This document shows, piece after piece, positions 50,718 to 62,479 of a DNA stretch of 64,000 bases; within the stretch, counting starts at the first letter, position 1, and the number at the start of each line of letters is the position of its first letter. The stretch is from Streptomyces sp. NBC_00568. GTDB lineage: Bacteria > Actinomycetota > Actinomycetes > Streptomycetales > Streptomycetaceae. The translations under genes and the position numbers were made by a program. Where the stretch lies: positions 1,488,001 to 1,552,000 of the forward strand of contig NZ_JAPENW010000001.1 of the NCBI RefSeq assembly GCF_026341855.1. The letters are read 5' to 3'. The notes under the pieces were generated by a model. That model saw nothing but the letters and a program-made list of their open reading frames with translations, was not told the DNA's origin and made no database searches.

Positions 50718-51359
50718 TCATTCGACCGCCCGTACGGCGTAGTTGAGGACCTTCCGGCTCAACAGGTCCTCCATGTCGTCGAGGAGCACCAGGATCTCTC
50801 GTGACACTTCGTCCGGATTTCGACCGGCCATCATCTCGCGGCCGATGGCCGACATGACGGTCTGGTGCACCCAGTTGATCTGGCCGGCCACGAGGCCCGG
50901 CAGCGAGTCCTCGGGCGGCGCGCCCGTCTCCTCGCGCAGCGCCTCCTCCAGGTTGACGAGGATCTCCTGCCCGATCGCCCACAGCCGCGAACGGAGCGCG
51001 GGAGCCTCGTGGATGACCTGCATGAAGCGGGCATAATCCACCATCAGGCCGAGTCGGGGCGAAACCGCCTCGACCTCTTCGCGCAGTTCGCGCAGGACGG
51101 CGGCGGCGGCGGACTCGCCCTTCGGGCGGCCGCGCACCCAGCGGGCCAGCCGGTCGACGAGACCCTTGGAGCGGTCGAGGAAGAGGTCCTCCTTGGCCGG
51201 GAAGTAGTTGTAGACGGTGTTCACGGAGACGTTCGCGGCGTCCGCGACCTCCGCGACCGTCACCGCGTCGAAGCCCCGCTCCAGGAACAGTCCCGTGGCG
51301 ACATCGGAGATGTACTGCCTGGTCTGCCGTTTCTTCCGTTCCCTGAGTCCCTCAGCCAT
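50718..51359 (-). CDS. TetR-family transcriptional regulator
   Basis: A 213-residue regulator with the DNA-binding helices KRQTRQYISDVATGLFLERGFDAVTVAEVADAANVSVNTVYNYFPAKEDLFLDRSKG. It is divergent from a Drr-type ABC exporter, with an imperfect palindrome between them, so it most likely represses the exporter. The 125-base gap to the dehydrogenase gene is gene-free. Confidence 0.92.
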   Translation of the reverse strand: MAEGLRERKKRQTRQYISDVATGLFLERGFDAVTVAEVADAANVSVNTVYNYFPAKEDLFLDRSKGLVDRLARWVRGRPKGESAAAAVLRELREEVEAVSPRLGLMVDYARFMQVIHEAPALRSRLWAIGQEILVNLEEALREETGAPPEDSLPGLVAGQINWVHQTVMSAIGREMMAGRNPDEVSREILVLLDDMEDLLSRKVLNYAVRAVE

Positions 51360-51414
51360 GTCCGCATCGTAGCTTTCGCTGGACCGCCTGAAATCTTGGA
51401 GTCATTGCAAAATT

Positions 51415-51427
51415 ACAGGGACTCTGT
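51415..51427. promoter_or_regulatory. TetR operator candidate ACAGGG-A-CTCTGT
   Basis: An imperfect palindrome (one mismatch per half-site pair) flanked by AAAATT and TTTTT, 14 bases before the ABC start and 56 bases before the TetR start. Confidence 0.5.
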
Positions 51428-51440
51428 TTTTCTGGACGGC

Positions 51441-52223
51441 ATGGCAATCATCAGCACGGCCGGTCTGGCCCGCACCTTCCGGACCAAGCGCGGCCCGGTG
51501 GAGGCGGTGCGCGGCATCGACCTCACGGTGCGCCCCGGTGAGATCCTCGGCTTCCTCGGCCCGAACGGCGCGGGCAAGACCACCACGCTCCGGATGCTCA
51601 CCACCCTGCTCGCGCCCACCGGCGGCGCGGCCACCGTCGCGGGCTGCGACCTGGCCGGCGATCCGGCCGGAGTGCGCCGCGCCTGCGGCTACGTGGCCCA
51701 GTCGGGCGGCGTCGACCCGCACGTGACGGTGCGGGAGGAACTCGTCACCCAGGGGCGGCTCTACCGCCTGCCGAGGCCGCGGGCGGTGGAGCGGGCCGAG
51801 GAGCTGGCGCACGAGCTCGGCCTCACCGAGCTGCTCGACCGGCGAACGGCCGCGCTCTCCGGGGGCCTGCGGCGACGCCTCGACATCGCGCTCGGCCTCA
51901 CCCACCGTCCCGAGGTGCTCTTCCTCGACGAACCGACGACCGGCCTCGATCCCGGCAGCCGCGCCGACCTCTGGGACCTCGTCCGCCGGCTGCGCGACAC
52001 GTACGGCACCACGGTCTTCCTGACCACCCACTACCTCGACGAGGCCGACGCGCTCGCCGACCGGCTCGTGATCGTCGACCGGGGTGTGGTGGTGGCCGAC
52101 GGCACGCCCGCCGCGCTGAAGCTGGCCCACGGCGGCTCCCTCGACGCGACCCTCCAGGACACGTTCCTCACCATCACCGGCCGCCGCCCCACGCCGGCCG
52201 GATCCGCCCCCTCAGCCGTATAG
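51441..52223 (+). CDS. ABC transporter ATP-binding protein, DrrA type
   Basis: A 260-residue ATPase with Walker A GPNGAGKTTTLRML, signature LSGGLRRRLDIALGL, Walker B VLFLDEPTTGLDPGSR and H-loop TTHYLDEADALADRL. This is the daunorubicin-resistance (DrrA) subgroup, used for drug or lipid export. It is followed after 13 bases by its permease and then by the adenosyltransferase. Repression by the divergent TetR is likely. Confidence 0.93.
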   Translation: MAIISTAGLARTFRTKRGPVEAVRGIDLTVRPGEILGFLGPNGAGKTTTLRMLTTLLAPTGGAATVAGCDLAGDPAGVRRACGYVAQSGGVDPHVTVREELVTQGRLYRLPRPRAVERAEELAHELGLTELLDRRTAALSGGLRRRLDIALGLTHRPEVLFLDEPTTGLDPGSRADLWDLVRRLRDTYGTTVFLTTHYLDEADALADRLVIVDRGVVVADGTPAALKLAHGGSLDATLQDTFLTITGRRPTPAGSAPSAV

Positions 52224-52236
52224 GACGTAGCGACCG

Positions 52237-52986
52237 ATGCTTCTCCACGACACCGCGCTGATCTGCGGGCGTTACGCCCGGCAGACCCTGCGTTCCCGCT
52301 TCGCGATGCTCTTCGGCGTCCTGATGCCGCTGCTCTACCTGCTCTTCTTCGGCCCGCTCCTCACCGATCTGCCGCTCGGCGCCCGGGGCACGTCCTGGCA
52401 GGTCCTGGTCCCCGGGCTGCTGCTCCAACTCGGCCTGTTCGGCGCCGCGTTCGCGGGCTTCACGATCATCATCGAGAAGAACCTGGGCATCGTGGAGCGG
52501 ATGCGGGTCACCCCCGTGAGCCGCCTCGCGCTGCTGCTCGGGCGCGTGCTGCGCGACGCCGCCGTCTTCGTCCTCCAGGCGGTACTGCTCGTCCTGGCGG
52601 CGCTCGTGATGGGTCTGCGCGCGCCGCTCGCGGGCGTCCTGATCGGCTTCGCGTTCGTCGCCCTGCTGACCGTCTCGCTCGCCTCGCTGTCCTACGCCCT
52701 CGCCCTGAAGGTCCGTACGCCCCAGGAGTTCGGCCCGGCCGTCAACGCGCTGACCATGCCGTCCATGCTGCTGTCCGGCCTGATGCTGCCGATGACCCTG
52801 GCCCCCGGCTGGCTGGACGTCCTCTCGCACCTGATGCCGTTCCGCTACCTGGTGGACGCGGTGCGGGACGCCTACGTCGGCTCGTACGCCACCACGCACA
52901 TGCTGTACGGCGTGCTGGTCGCTCTCTCCCTCGCCGCGCTCGCCGTGACGGTGGGCACACGGGTCTTCCGAAGGGCCGGGGCCTAA
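52237..52986 (+). CDS. ABC-2 permease, DrrB type
   Basis: A 249-residue protein with six membrane segments: MLLHDTALICGRYARQTLRSRFAMLFGVLMPLLYLLFFG at the start, ERMRVTPVSRLALLLGRVLRDAAVFVLQA in the middle and LSHLMPFRYLVDAVRDAYVG near the end, as in ABC2_membrane/DrrB proteins. It is the partner of the ATPase just upstream. Substrate unknown. Confidence 0.92.
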   Translation: MLLHDTALICGRYARQTLRSRFAMLFGVLMPLLYLLFFGPLLTDLPLGARGTSWQVLVPGLLLQLGLFGAAFAGFTIIIEKNLGIVERMRVTPVSRLALLLGRVLRDAAVFVLQAVLLVLAALVMGLRAPLAGVLIGFAFVALLTVSLASLSYALALKVRTPQEFGPAVNALTMPSMLLSGLMLPMTLAPGWLDVLSHLMPFRYLVDAVRDAYVGSYATTHMLYGVLVALSLAALAVTVGTRVFRRAGA

Positions 52987-52999
52987 CTAGGCTGACCCC

Positions 53000-53572
53000 A
53001 TGGTCAATCTGACGCGCATCTACACCCGGACCGGCGACCAGGGCACCACCGCCCTCGGTGACATGAGCAGGGTCGCCAAGACCGATCTGCGGATCTCGGC
53101 GTACGCCGACGCCAACGAGGCGAACGCGGTGATCGGTACGGCGATCGCGCTGGGCGGCCTGGAGGCGGAGGTCGTCCAGGTCCTCACCCGCGTCCAGAAC
53201 GACCTGTTCGACGTGGGTGCGGATCTGTCGACGCCGGTGGTCGAGGACCCGAAGTACCCGCCGCTGCGCGTGGAGCAGTTCTACATCGACAAGCTCGAGG
53301 CGGACTGCGACCTCTTCAACGAGCGGCTGGAGAAGCTCCGCTCCTTCATCCTGCCCGGCGGCACCACCGGCGCGGCCCTCCTCCACCAGGCGTGCACGGT
53401 CGTACGCCGCGCCGAGCGCTCCACCTGGGCGGCGCTGGAGGTCCACGGAGAGGCGATGAACCCGCTCACCGCCACCTACCTCAACCGGCTCTCCGACCTG
53501 CTGTTCATCCTGGCACGCACGGCGAACAAGGCAGTGGGCGATGTGCTCTGGGTCCCCGGTGGGGAACGCTGA
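53000..53572 (+). CDS. Cob(I)alamin adenosyltransferase, PduO type
   Basis: Transfers adenosine from ATP to cob(I)alamin to make adenosylcobalamin, the cofactor of the isobutyryl- and methylmalonyl-CoA mutases. The 190-residue product has the ATP-binding N-terminus TRIYTRTGDQGTTALGD, then SAYADANEANAVIGTA, FILPGGTTGAALLHQACTVVRRAERSTW and the end YLNRLSDLLFILART. It starts 13 bases after the DrrB-type gene, so it is likely on the same transcript. No B12 riboswitch is visible in front of it. Confidence 0.95.
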   Translation: MVNLTRIYTRTGDQGTTALGDMSRVAKTDLRISAYADANEANAVIGTAIALGGLEAEVVQVLTRVQNDLFDVGADLSTPVVEDPKYPPLRVEQFYIDKLEADCDLFNERLEKLRSFILPGGTTGAALLHQACTVVRRAERSTWAALEVHGEAMNPLTATYLNRLSDLLFILARTANKAVGDVLWVPGGER

Positions 53573-53605
53573 GAAACGCCGCCCCGGCCGGGGAGCGCCG
53601 ACGGC

Positions 53606-54034
53606 TCAGTAGTCGTACGCGGCGAAGCTGACGAGGGCGCCCGCGCCGGGCTCGTAGGTCACTTCGAGCCCGATCCCGTAGGCGCCTTTCGTCGTCTTCG
53701 CCATCGGGTCCCGCCGTACGTTCACGCAGAGGTCCGCCGCGCACCCCGGGTCGGCGGCGCCCGACCGGTCCGGGAAGGAGGCGGCCACCCAGGCGGCGAC
53801 GTCGGCGCGGGGCATGCGGAACGTGCCCCGGTAGGCGCGGTCCATCACGCCGTGCGACTCGCAGTCCTGGTCGCTCGCCCCTGCGGGGAGGCGGGCCGCG
53901 GCGAAGGCGAGGGCCTCCTCGCACGACGCCTCCTGATGGTCCGCCCCGTCGGAGAACAGGTGGCCGAGGACCACGAGACCCGCCAGGAGCGCGGCCGGCG
54001 CCGCGGAGCAGCCCAGTACCCAAACCTTCCTCAC
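53606..54034 (-). CDS. Small membrane-anchored or exported protein, unknown
   Basis: A 142-residue protein with an N-terminal hydrophobic segment (VWVLGCSAAPAALLAGLVVLGHLF) and four Cys in the exported part (ASCEEAL, DQDCES, PGCAADLCVN), suggesting disulfides. GTG start. A perfect 14-bp palindrome lies 19 bases upstream. No family recognised. Confidence 0.72.
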   Translation of the reverse strand: MRKVWVLGCSAAPAALLAGLVVLGHLFSDGADHQEASCEEALAFAAARLPAGASDQDCESHGVMDRAYRGTFRMPRADVAAWVAASFPDRSGAADPGCAADLCVNVRRDPMAKTTKGAYGIGLEVTYEPGAGALVSFAAYDY

Positions 54035-54052
54035 GGCACCCCACCCCCACGG

Positions 54053-54066
54053 TTGAACGCGTTCAA
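54053..54066. promoter_or_regulatory. Perfect palindrome TTGAACGCGTTCAA
   Basis: 14 bp, perfectly symmetric, 19 bases before the start of the small exported protein (minus strand) and just past the stop of the gene at 54071. It is the classic shape of a TetR-family operator overlapping a promoter. No TetR gene adjoins. Confidence 0.55.
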
Positions 54067-54070
54067 AATG

Positions 54071-54628
54071 TCAAGGGCGGACCATATCATCTGCCTCCGT
54101 CGGCGCCTTCTTCGGCCAGATCACGTAGGTCAGCGCGACCAGGCCGTGGATGACGACGGCCCTGAGCGACACCCACTGAAAGGAGCGCAGGGACGAGGTG
54201 TCACCGTCCCCGACGTACCGGATGGCGCCCTCCAGCAGGGCGCAGGCGACGGCGGCCGCGAGTACCGTGCGCAGCCAGAGCCGGCCTTCGTGGGCGGCGC
54301 GGGCCATGCTGTGGCGGGGTGGCTTCGGCGGGCGCGGGCCGTCGGCGAGGCGGTGGGCGGCGTAGCCGTCGAGCCGGCGGATCGTGTACGGGCCGTAGGC
54401 GACGGTGAAGCCGATGTACAGCGCGGCCAGGCCGTGTTCCCAGCCCGGTTCGGCGCCGTTTCTGAGATCGACCGCCGTCACCGCGAACAGGATCAGTTCG
54501 AGGAGAGGCTCGCACAGCAGCAGAGCGACACTCGTACGGCGCCACTTCAGCAGGTAACGGACGGCTAGGCCCGCCGCCAGCAGCACCCAGAAGCCCACCT
54601 CGCAGGCGATGATCAGTCCGACGACCAC
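54071..54628 (-). CDS. Integral membrane protein, unknown
   Basis: A 185-residue protein with four or five predicted membrane segments (5-24, 36-54, 65-83, 120-137, 157-175), a conserved-looking GFTVAYGPYTIRRLDGYAAHRL segment and a short basic loop. The GTG start follows GGAG. It is divergent from chiS and in tandem with the small exported protein. No function recognised. Confidence 0.78.
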   Translation of the reverse strand: MVVGLIIACEVGFWVLLAAGLAVRYLLKWRRTSVALLLCEPLLELILFAVTAVDLRNGAEPGWEHGLAALYIGFTVAYGPYTIRRLDGYAAHRLADGPRPPKPPRHSMARAAHEGRLWLRTVLAAAVACALLEGAIRYVGDGDTSSLRSFQWVSLRAVVIHGLVALTYVIWPKKAPTEADDMVRP

Positions 54629-54780
54629 GGTTCGCTCCTCTCGCTCACCGTTCCAGGCTCGCGGGCACGGCCGCCCGTTACGTCGTCGGCGATGACGAGG
54701 CCGGACTGCGACTTTCGATGCAGCGGCAGGTCACCCGTGACGGGGAGGCCGGGGCGCAGCCCGCCGTGTTGGATGGGTTC

Positions 54781-55986
54781 ATGGCCCCGCGACTCCCCCG
54801 CCCGCACCGCGACGACGTCCGCATCGCCGTAGGCGGGCTGCTCGGCGGACTCTGTCTGTGGGGCGTCGGCCTGTACAGCCGCACGGCGGACGACGCGCTC
54901 GCGCGCGTCGACCAGGGCTGGGCGGTGCTCGTCCCGCTGGCCGTGATGTCCGGCTGCGAGCTGTTCCGCCGTTCCCGGCCGCGCACCGCCCTGCTGACCG
55001 GCACCCTGGCCCTGGTCGCGGACCTGCTGACGCGGGGCAACCTCGCGACCGTCGTGATGTTCACGGACCTGGTGTACGCGGCCGTGCTGTACGGATCACC
55101 CGGTTCGGCCCGGCGCATCCCGCGGATCACCGGGCTGGTCACGGTGATCGCCACGGTGTGGCCGGTCGCCGCCTGGCACAGAGCCGAGGGACTGCTGATC
55201 GGGGCGTTCACCGGCCTGGTGACGTTCACCCCCGCCGCCACCGGGTGGATCGTCCGCAACCACCGTGACACCGCCGACGCCGAGCGACTGCGCGCCGAAC
55301 AGACCGCCCTGCTCGCCGAGGTCGACCGGACCCAGGCCGTCACGGCCGAACGCGCCCGGATGGCACGGGAGTTGCACGACATGGTCGCCAACCATCTCTC
55401 GGCGATCGCCATCCACTCCACGGCAGCGCTCTCGCTCGACGACCCGAGGACCTCGCAGGACGCCCTCGCCGTCATCCGGGAGAACAGCGTCGAGGGGCTC
55501 GCCGAGATGCGGCGGCTGATCGGCATCCTGCGCGACGACAGCGGCGACCGGGAGCCAGCGGCGGCGCCCACGCTCGACGGTCTCGAAGCGCTGCTCGCGG
55601 GCGCCCGCGTCAACGGACTCGACGTGACGCTGGAGGCCGCGCACGGGGAGCGGCTGCCGGCGCCGGTCGAGCTCGCCGCGTACCGGATCGTCCAGGAGTC
55701 CCTGACCAACGCCCTCAAGCACGCCGCGCCGGGCCGGGTGACTGTCGCGCTCACCCGGGCGGACGGCGCGCTGACCGTGCGGATCACCAGTCCGTACGGC
55801 GACCGGGGCGGTCCGCGCGCCCCCGGTTCCGGAGCCGGTCTCGTCGGGATGCGGGAGCGGGCCGCGCTCCTCGGGGGCACTTTCGAGGCGGGCCCCGGCG
55901 GCTCCTCCGCCGGCCGGAGCTGGACCGTGCGCGCCACGCTGCCCCTCACCCGGGGAGAACCCGTCACCCGAGGAGAAGAAGCATGA
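54781..55986 (+). CDS. chiS: Sensor histidine kinase ChiS
   Basis: A 401-residue kinase of the NarL/DesK type, with about five N-terminal membrane segments. HisKA_3 dimerisation box is ARMARELHDMVANHLSAIAIHS (phospho-His in ELHD), and the ATPase domain has RIVQESLTNALKHA and GAGLVGMRERAALLGG. Start uncertain: ATG 54781 is preferred, ATG 54718 would add 21 residues. The stop overlaps chiR (ATGA). With chiR and chiC downstream it matches the chitinase-regulating system described in Streptomyces. Confidence 0.88.
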   Translation: MAPRLPRPHRDDVRIAVGGLLGGLCLWGVGLYSRTADDALARVDQGWAVLVPLAVMSGCELFRRSRPRTALLTGTLALVADLLTRGNLATVVMFTDLVYAAVLYGSPGSARRIPRITGLVTVIATVWPVAAWHRAEGLLIGAFTGLVTFTPAATGWIVRNHRDTADAERLRAEQTALLAEVDRTQAVTAERARMARELHDMVANHLSAIAIHSTAALSLDDPRTSQDALAVIRENSVEGLAEMRRLIGILRDDSGDREPAAAPTLDGLEALLAGARVNGLDVTLEAAHGERLPAPVELAAYRIVQESLTNALKHAAPGRVTVALTRADGALTVRITSPYGDRGGPRAPGSGAGLVGMRERAALLGGTFEAGPGGSSAGRSWTVRATLPLTRGEPVTRGEEA

Positions 55987-56624
55987 TCCGTGTCCTCGTC
56001 GCCGAGGACCAGTCCGCGGTACGCGCCGGACTCGTCCTCATCCTGAGCAGCGCGCCCGACATCGAGGTGGTCGGTGAGGCGGCGGACGGGGAGCGGGCGG
56101 TGGCCCTCGCCCGCGAACTGCGGCCGGATCTCGTCCTGATGGATGTGCAGATGCCGCGTCTGGACGGGGTCTCCGCCACTCGGCAGGTGGTCGCCGACCG
56201 GCTCGCCGACGTCCTCGTGCTGACCACCTTCGATCTCGACGAGTACGTCTTCGGGGCGCTGCGCGCGGGCGCGTCCGGCTTCCTGCTGAAGAACACCGAC
56301 GCGCGGTCTCTGCTGGAGGCGGTCCGGACGGTGGCGCGCGGCGAGGGTCTGATCGCGCCGGCCGTCACGCGCCGGCTGATCGCCGAGTTCGCGGCGAAGC
56401 CCGTACGGGAGCCGACCGCCGATCCGGCTGTCCTGGACGCGCTGACCCGGCGCGAGCGCGAGGTTCTTTCCTGTCTGGGTGAAGGGCTGTCGAACGCGGA
56501 GATCGCGAAGCGGCTCGAGATGGCGGAGGCGACGGTGAAGACGCACGTCAGCCGACTGCTGGGCAAGCTGGAACTGCGCAGCCGGGTCCAAGCGGCCGTC
56601 CTCGCCCAGGAGTTGGGGATCTGA
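55983..56624 (+). CDS. chiR: NarL-family response regulator ChiR
   Basis: A 213-residue regulator: receiver domain MIRVLVAEDQSAVRAGLVLILSS with phospho-Asp54 (VLMDVQMPR) and Lys in FLLKNTD, then LuxR-type helix-turn-helix LTRREREVLSCLGEGLSNAEIAKRLEMAEATVKTHVSRLLGKLELRSR. Translationally coupled to chiS. It is immediately upstream of the chitinase gene, whose transcription it is expected to influence. Confidence 0.92.
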   Translation: MIRVLVAEDQSAVRAGLVLILSSAPDIEVVGEAADGERAVALARELRPDLVLMDVQMPRLDGVSATRQVVADRLADVLVLTTFDLDEYVFGALRAGASGFLLKNTDARSLLEAVRTVARGEGLIAPAVTRRLIAEFAAKPVREPTADPAVLDALTRREREVLSCLGEGLSNAEIAKRLEMAEATVKTHVSRLLGKLELRSRVQAAVLAQELGI

Positions 56625-56640
56625 GTCGAACTGGATGCAC

Positions 56641-56682
56641 TGGTCCAGACCTATTGACCCGTGGTCCAGACCTTTCTATTCT
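56641..56682 (+). promoter_or_regulatory. Chitinase promoter with 12-bp direct repeats
   Basis: TGGTCCAGACCT occurs at 56641 and 56662 (21-base step), the direct repeat known from Streptomyces chitinase promoters. The second copy lies between -35 TTGACC (56654-56659) and -10 TATTCT (56677-56682), spaced 17 bases. The repeat resembles half of the DasR-responsive site, in line with induction by chitin products and glucose repression. Confidence 0.88.
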
Positions 56683-56842
56683 CGCCACACTGCGCTTAGA
56701 CATGCCCACGACACCCCCAGCCCAGGGGGCGCGTCGCCGGCCGGAGCGCGAGCGCGCGCACGCCCCCCACGGGCCGAGCACGGTCGCGGTCCCCCACCCC
56801 CTGCGGCACCCCCGAGGTAACAGACGAAAGAGGAGAGGCGTC

Positions 56843-58681
<1,839 letters not shown>

Positions 58682-58701
58682 CCCGTACCACCCCGCACGA
58701 C

Positions 58702-58735
58702 CGCCGCGGGCAGACCTCCGGGTCTGTCCGCGGCG
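58702..58735 (+). terminator. Terminator after chiC
   Basis: CGCCGCGG-G-CAGACC pairs with GGTCTG-T-CCGCGGCG around TCCG, 20 bases past the stop and followed by TCCTTTT. Confidence 0.85.
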
Positions 58736-58782
58736 TCCTTTTCGGCTCCCCCGGCACGCCCCGACGGCCGGGGGAGGATCAG

Positions 58783-59013
58783 GCGACGTTCACCCTCCCC
58801 CACCCGCTCCGCGGCCGGGGGGACCCCCACCCAACGGGGCCCTGAACGCCGCTACGCGACGTTCACCCTCCCCCAACCGCTCCGCGGCCGGGGGGACCCC
58901 CACCCAACGGGGCCCTGAACGCCGCTACGCGACGTTCACCCTCCCCCAACCGCTCCGCGGCCGGGGGGACCCCCACCCAACGGGGCCCTGAACGCCGCTA
59001 CGCGACGTTCACC
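58783..59013. repeat. 73-bp tandem repeat, three copies plus a partial
   Basis: Units starting GCGACGTTCACCC begin at 58783, 58856 and 58929, exactly 73 bases apart, and a 12-base fourth start lies at 59002. The partial copy is the last codons and stop of the DUF2550 gene, so each unit carries a copy of that gene end plus a GGGGGACCCCC-type hairpin. It fills the gap between chiC and DUF2550 (58682-58997); no gene is otherwise seen. Confidence 0.9.
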
Positions 59014-59450
59014 CGTTGTCCGGGCGGAGCCGCCTCCAGCCAGGCGAGGAATCCGGTCAGCGCGTCCTCGCTCATCGCCAGCTCGAGGCGCGTACCGCGA
59101 TGGAGACAGGCGAGGATGATCGCGTCGGAGAGCAGCGCGAGCTCCTCCTCGCCCTCCGCGGTACGGCGGCCCGCCACCTCGATCGCCGAGCGTTCCAGGA
59201 CGCGGCGCGGGCGGGGGGCGTAGGAGAAGACGCGGTACCACTCGATGCGGTCACCGTTGTAGCGGGCGACGCCGTAGCTCCAGCCCTTGCCGCTGGGGTC
59301 GCCCTTCTCGGGGACGTCCCAGCGCAGACTGCAGTCGAACGTTCCACCGGAACGCTGGATCAGCCGGCGGCGGAGGCCGAAGACGAACAGCCCCACCACT
59401 ACGAGCGCCACTACGATTCCGCACACAGTCAGAGCGAGGACCATCGACAC
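58998..59450 (-). CDS. DUF2550 membrane protein
   Basis: A 150-residue protein: one N-terminal membrane segment (LALTVCGIVVALVVVGLFVFGLRRRL) and a cytosolic domain FDCSLRWDVPEKGDPSGKGWSYGVARYNGDRIEWYRVFSYAPRPRRVLERSAIEV. It ends PGQRVNVA. GAGGAGG lies 5 bases before the GTG. Actinobacteria keep this gene just downstream of the ATP synthase operon. Function unknown. Its 3' end is duplicated in the adjoining 73-bp repeats. Confidence 0.88.
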   Translation of the reverse strand: MSMVLALTVCGIVVALVVVGLFVFGLRRRLIQRSGGTFDCSLRWDVPEKGDPSGKGWSYGVARYNGDRIEWYRVFSYAPRPRRVLERSAIEVAGRRTAEGEEELALLSDAIILACLHRGTRLELAMSEDALTGFLAWLEAAPPGQRVNVA

Positions 59451-59495
59451 CGACCTCCTCGTCTCCTAGGTAACGGAAAAGGAAAAACTTCCGGA

Positions 59496-59553
59496 TTTGC
59501 CTCAGCCGCGGCCAGGGCCGGAGTGATCCGGTCCCAGCCGCGGCTGAGGCAAA
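59496..59553 (-). terminator. ATP synthase operon terminator
   Basis: A perfect 17-bp inverted repeat (TTTGCCTCAGCCGCGGC and complement) with a 24-base loop that itself holds CCGG...CCGG, between atpC and the DUF2550 gene. Confidence 0.85.
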
Positions 59554-59604
59554 GCTTCACACAGTGCGCCCCCAGCGCCTAAAAGCCTGGGGCCGCACCG
59601 ATGG

Positions 59605-59979
59605 TCAGCGGGTCGCCACCGCACGCAGGCGGACGTCCGCGCGGCGCTCGGCCGACGCGTCGGCGTCCGACTTCGCGCGCTCGAGCGCCCGCTCCGCACG
59701 CTGGACATCGATCTCGTCCGACAGCTCGGCGATCTCGGCCAGCAGCGACAGCTTGTTGTCAGCGAATGAGATGAAACCGCCGTGCACCGCGGCGATGACC
59801 GTTTCACCATCACTCGTACGGATGGTCACCGGGCCCGACTCCAGCACACCGAGCAGCGGCTGGTGACCGGGCATGACGCCGATGTCGCCGGACGTGGTAC
59901 GCGCGACGACCAGGGTGGCCTCGCCGGACCAGACACTACGGTCCGCGGCGACGAGCTCGACGTGCAGCTCAGCAGCCAA
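59605..59979 (-). CDS. atpC: ATP synthase F1 epsilon subunit
   Basis: Central-stalk regulatory subunit. The 124-residue product begins AAELHVELVAADRSVWSGEATLVVARTTSGDIGVMPGHQPLLGVLESGPVTIR, the usual beta-barrel, and ends in a helical domain rich in Ala/Glu/Arg. The start codon is TTG with GGAG 6-7 bases upstream. It is the last gene of the atp operon. A small ACCCGGC hairpin (59999-60020) lies between it and atpD. Confidence 0.95.
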   Translation of the reverse strand: MAAELHVELVAADRSVWSGEATLVVARTTSGDIGVMPGHQPLLGVLESGPVTIRTSDGETVIAAVHGGFISFADNKLSLLAEIAELSDEIDVQRAERALERAKSDADASAERRADVRLRAVATR

Positions 59980-60107
59980 GGTGGGCTCCTCGGGTCACCA
60001 CCCGGCGTTGCTGCCGGGTGTTGGGTCAAAGTCTAGTAGGCGTACGGAGGGGGACGGACCGCACCCCGCGAGGCGCGGCCGCGCCCCCCTCACTCAGAAC
60101 ACGAGGT

Positions 60108-62458
<2,351 letters not shown>

Positions 62459-62479
62459 GAGTCAGGTCCCTTCCTTACG

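Noticed and set aside
52987..52999. Cobalamin riboswitch before the adenosyltransferase gene
   Set aside because: Only 13 bases separate it from the exporter gene; no B12-box-like sequence was noticed there or in front of icmA.
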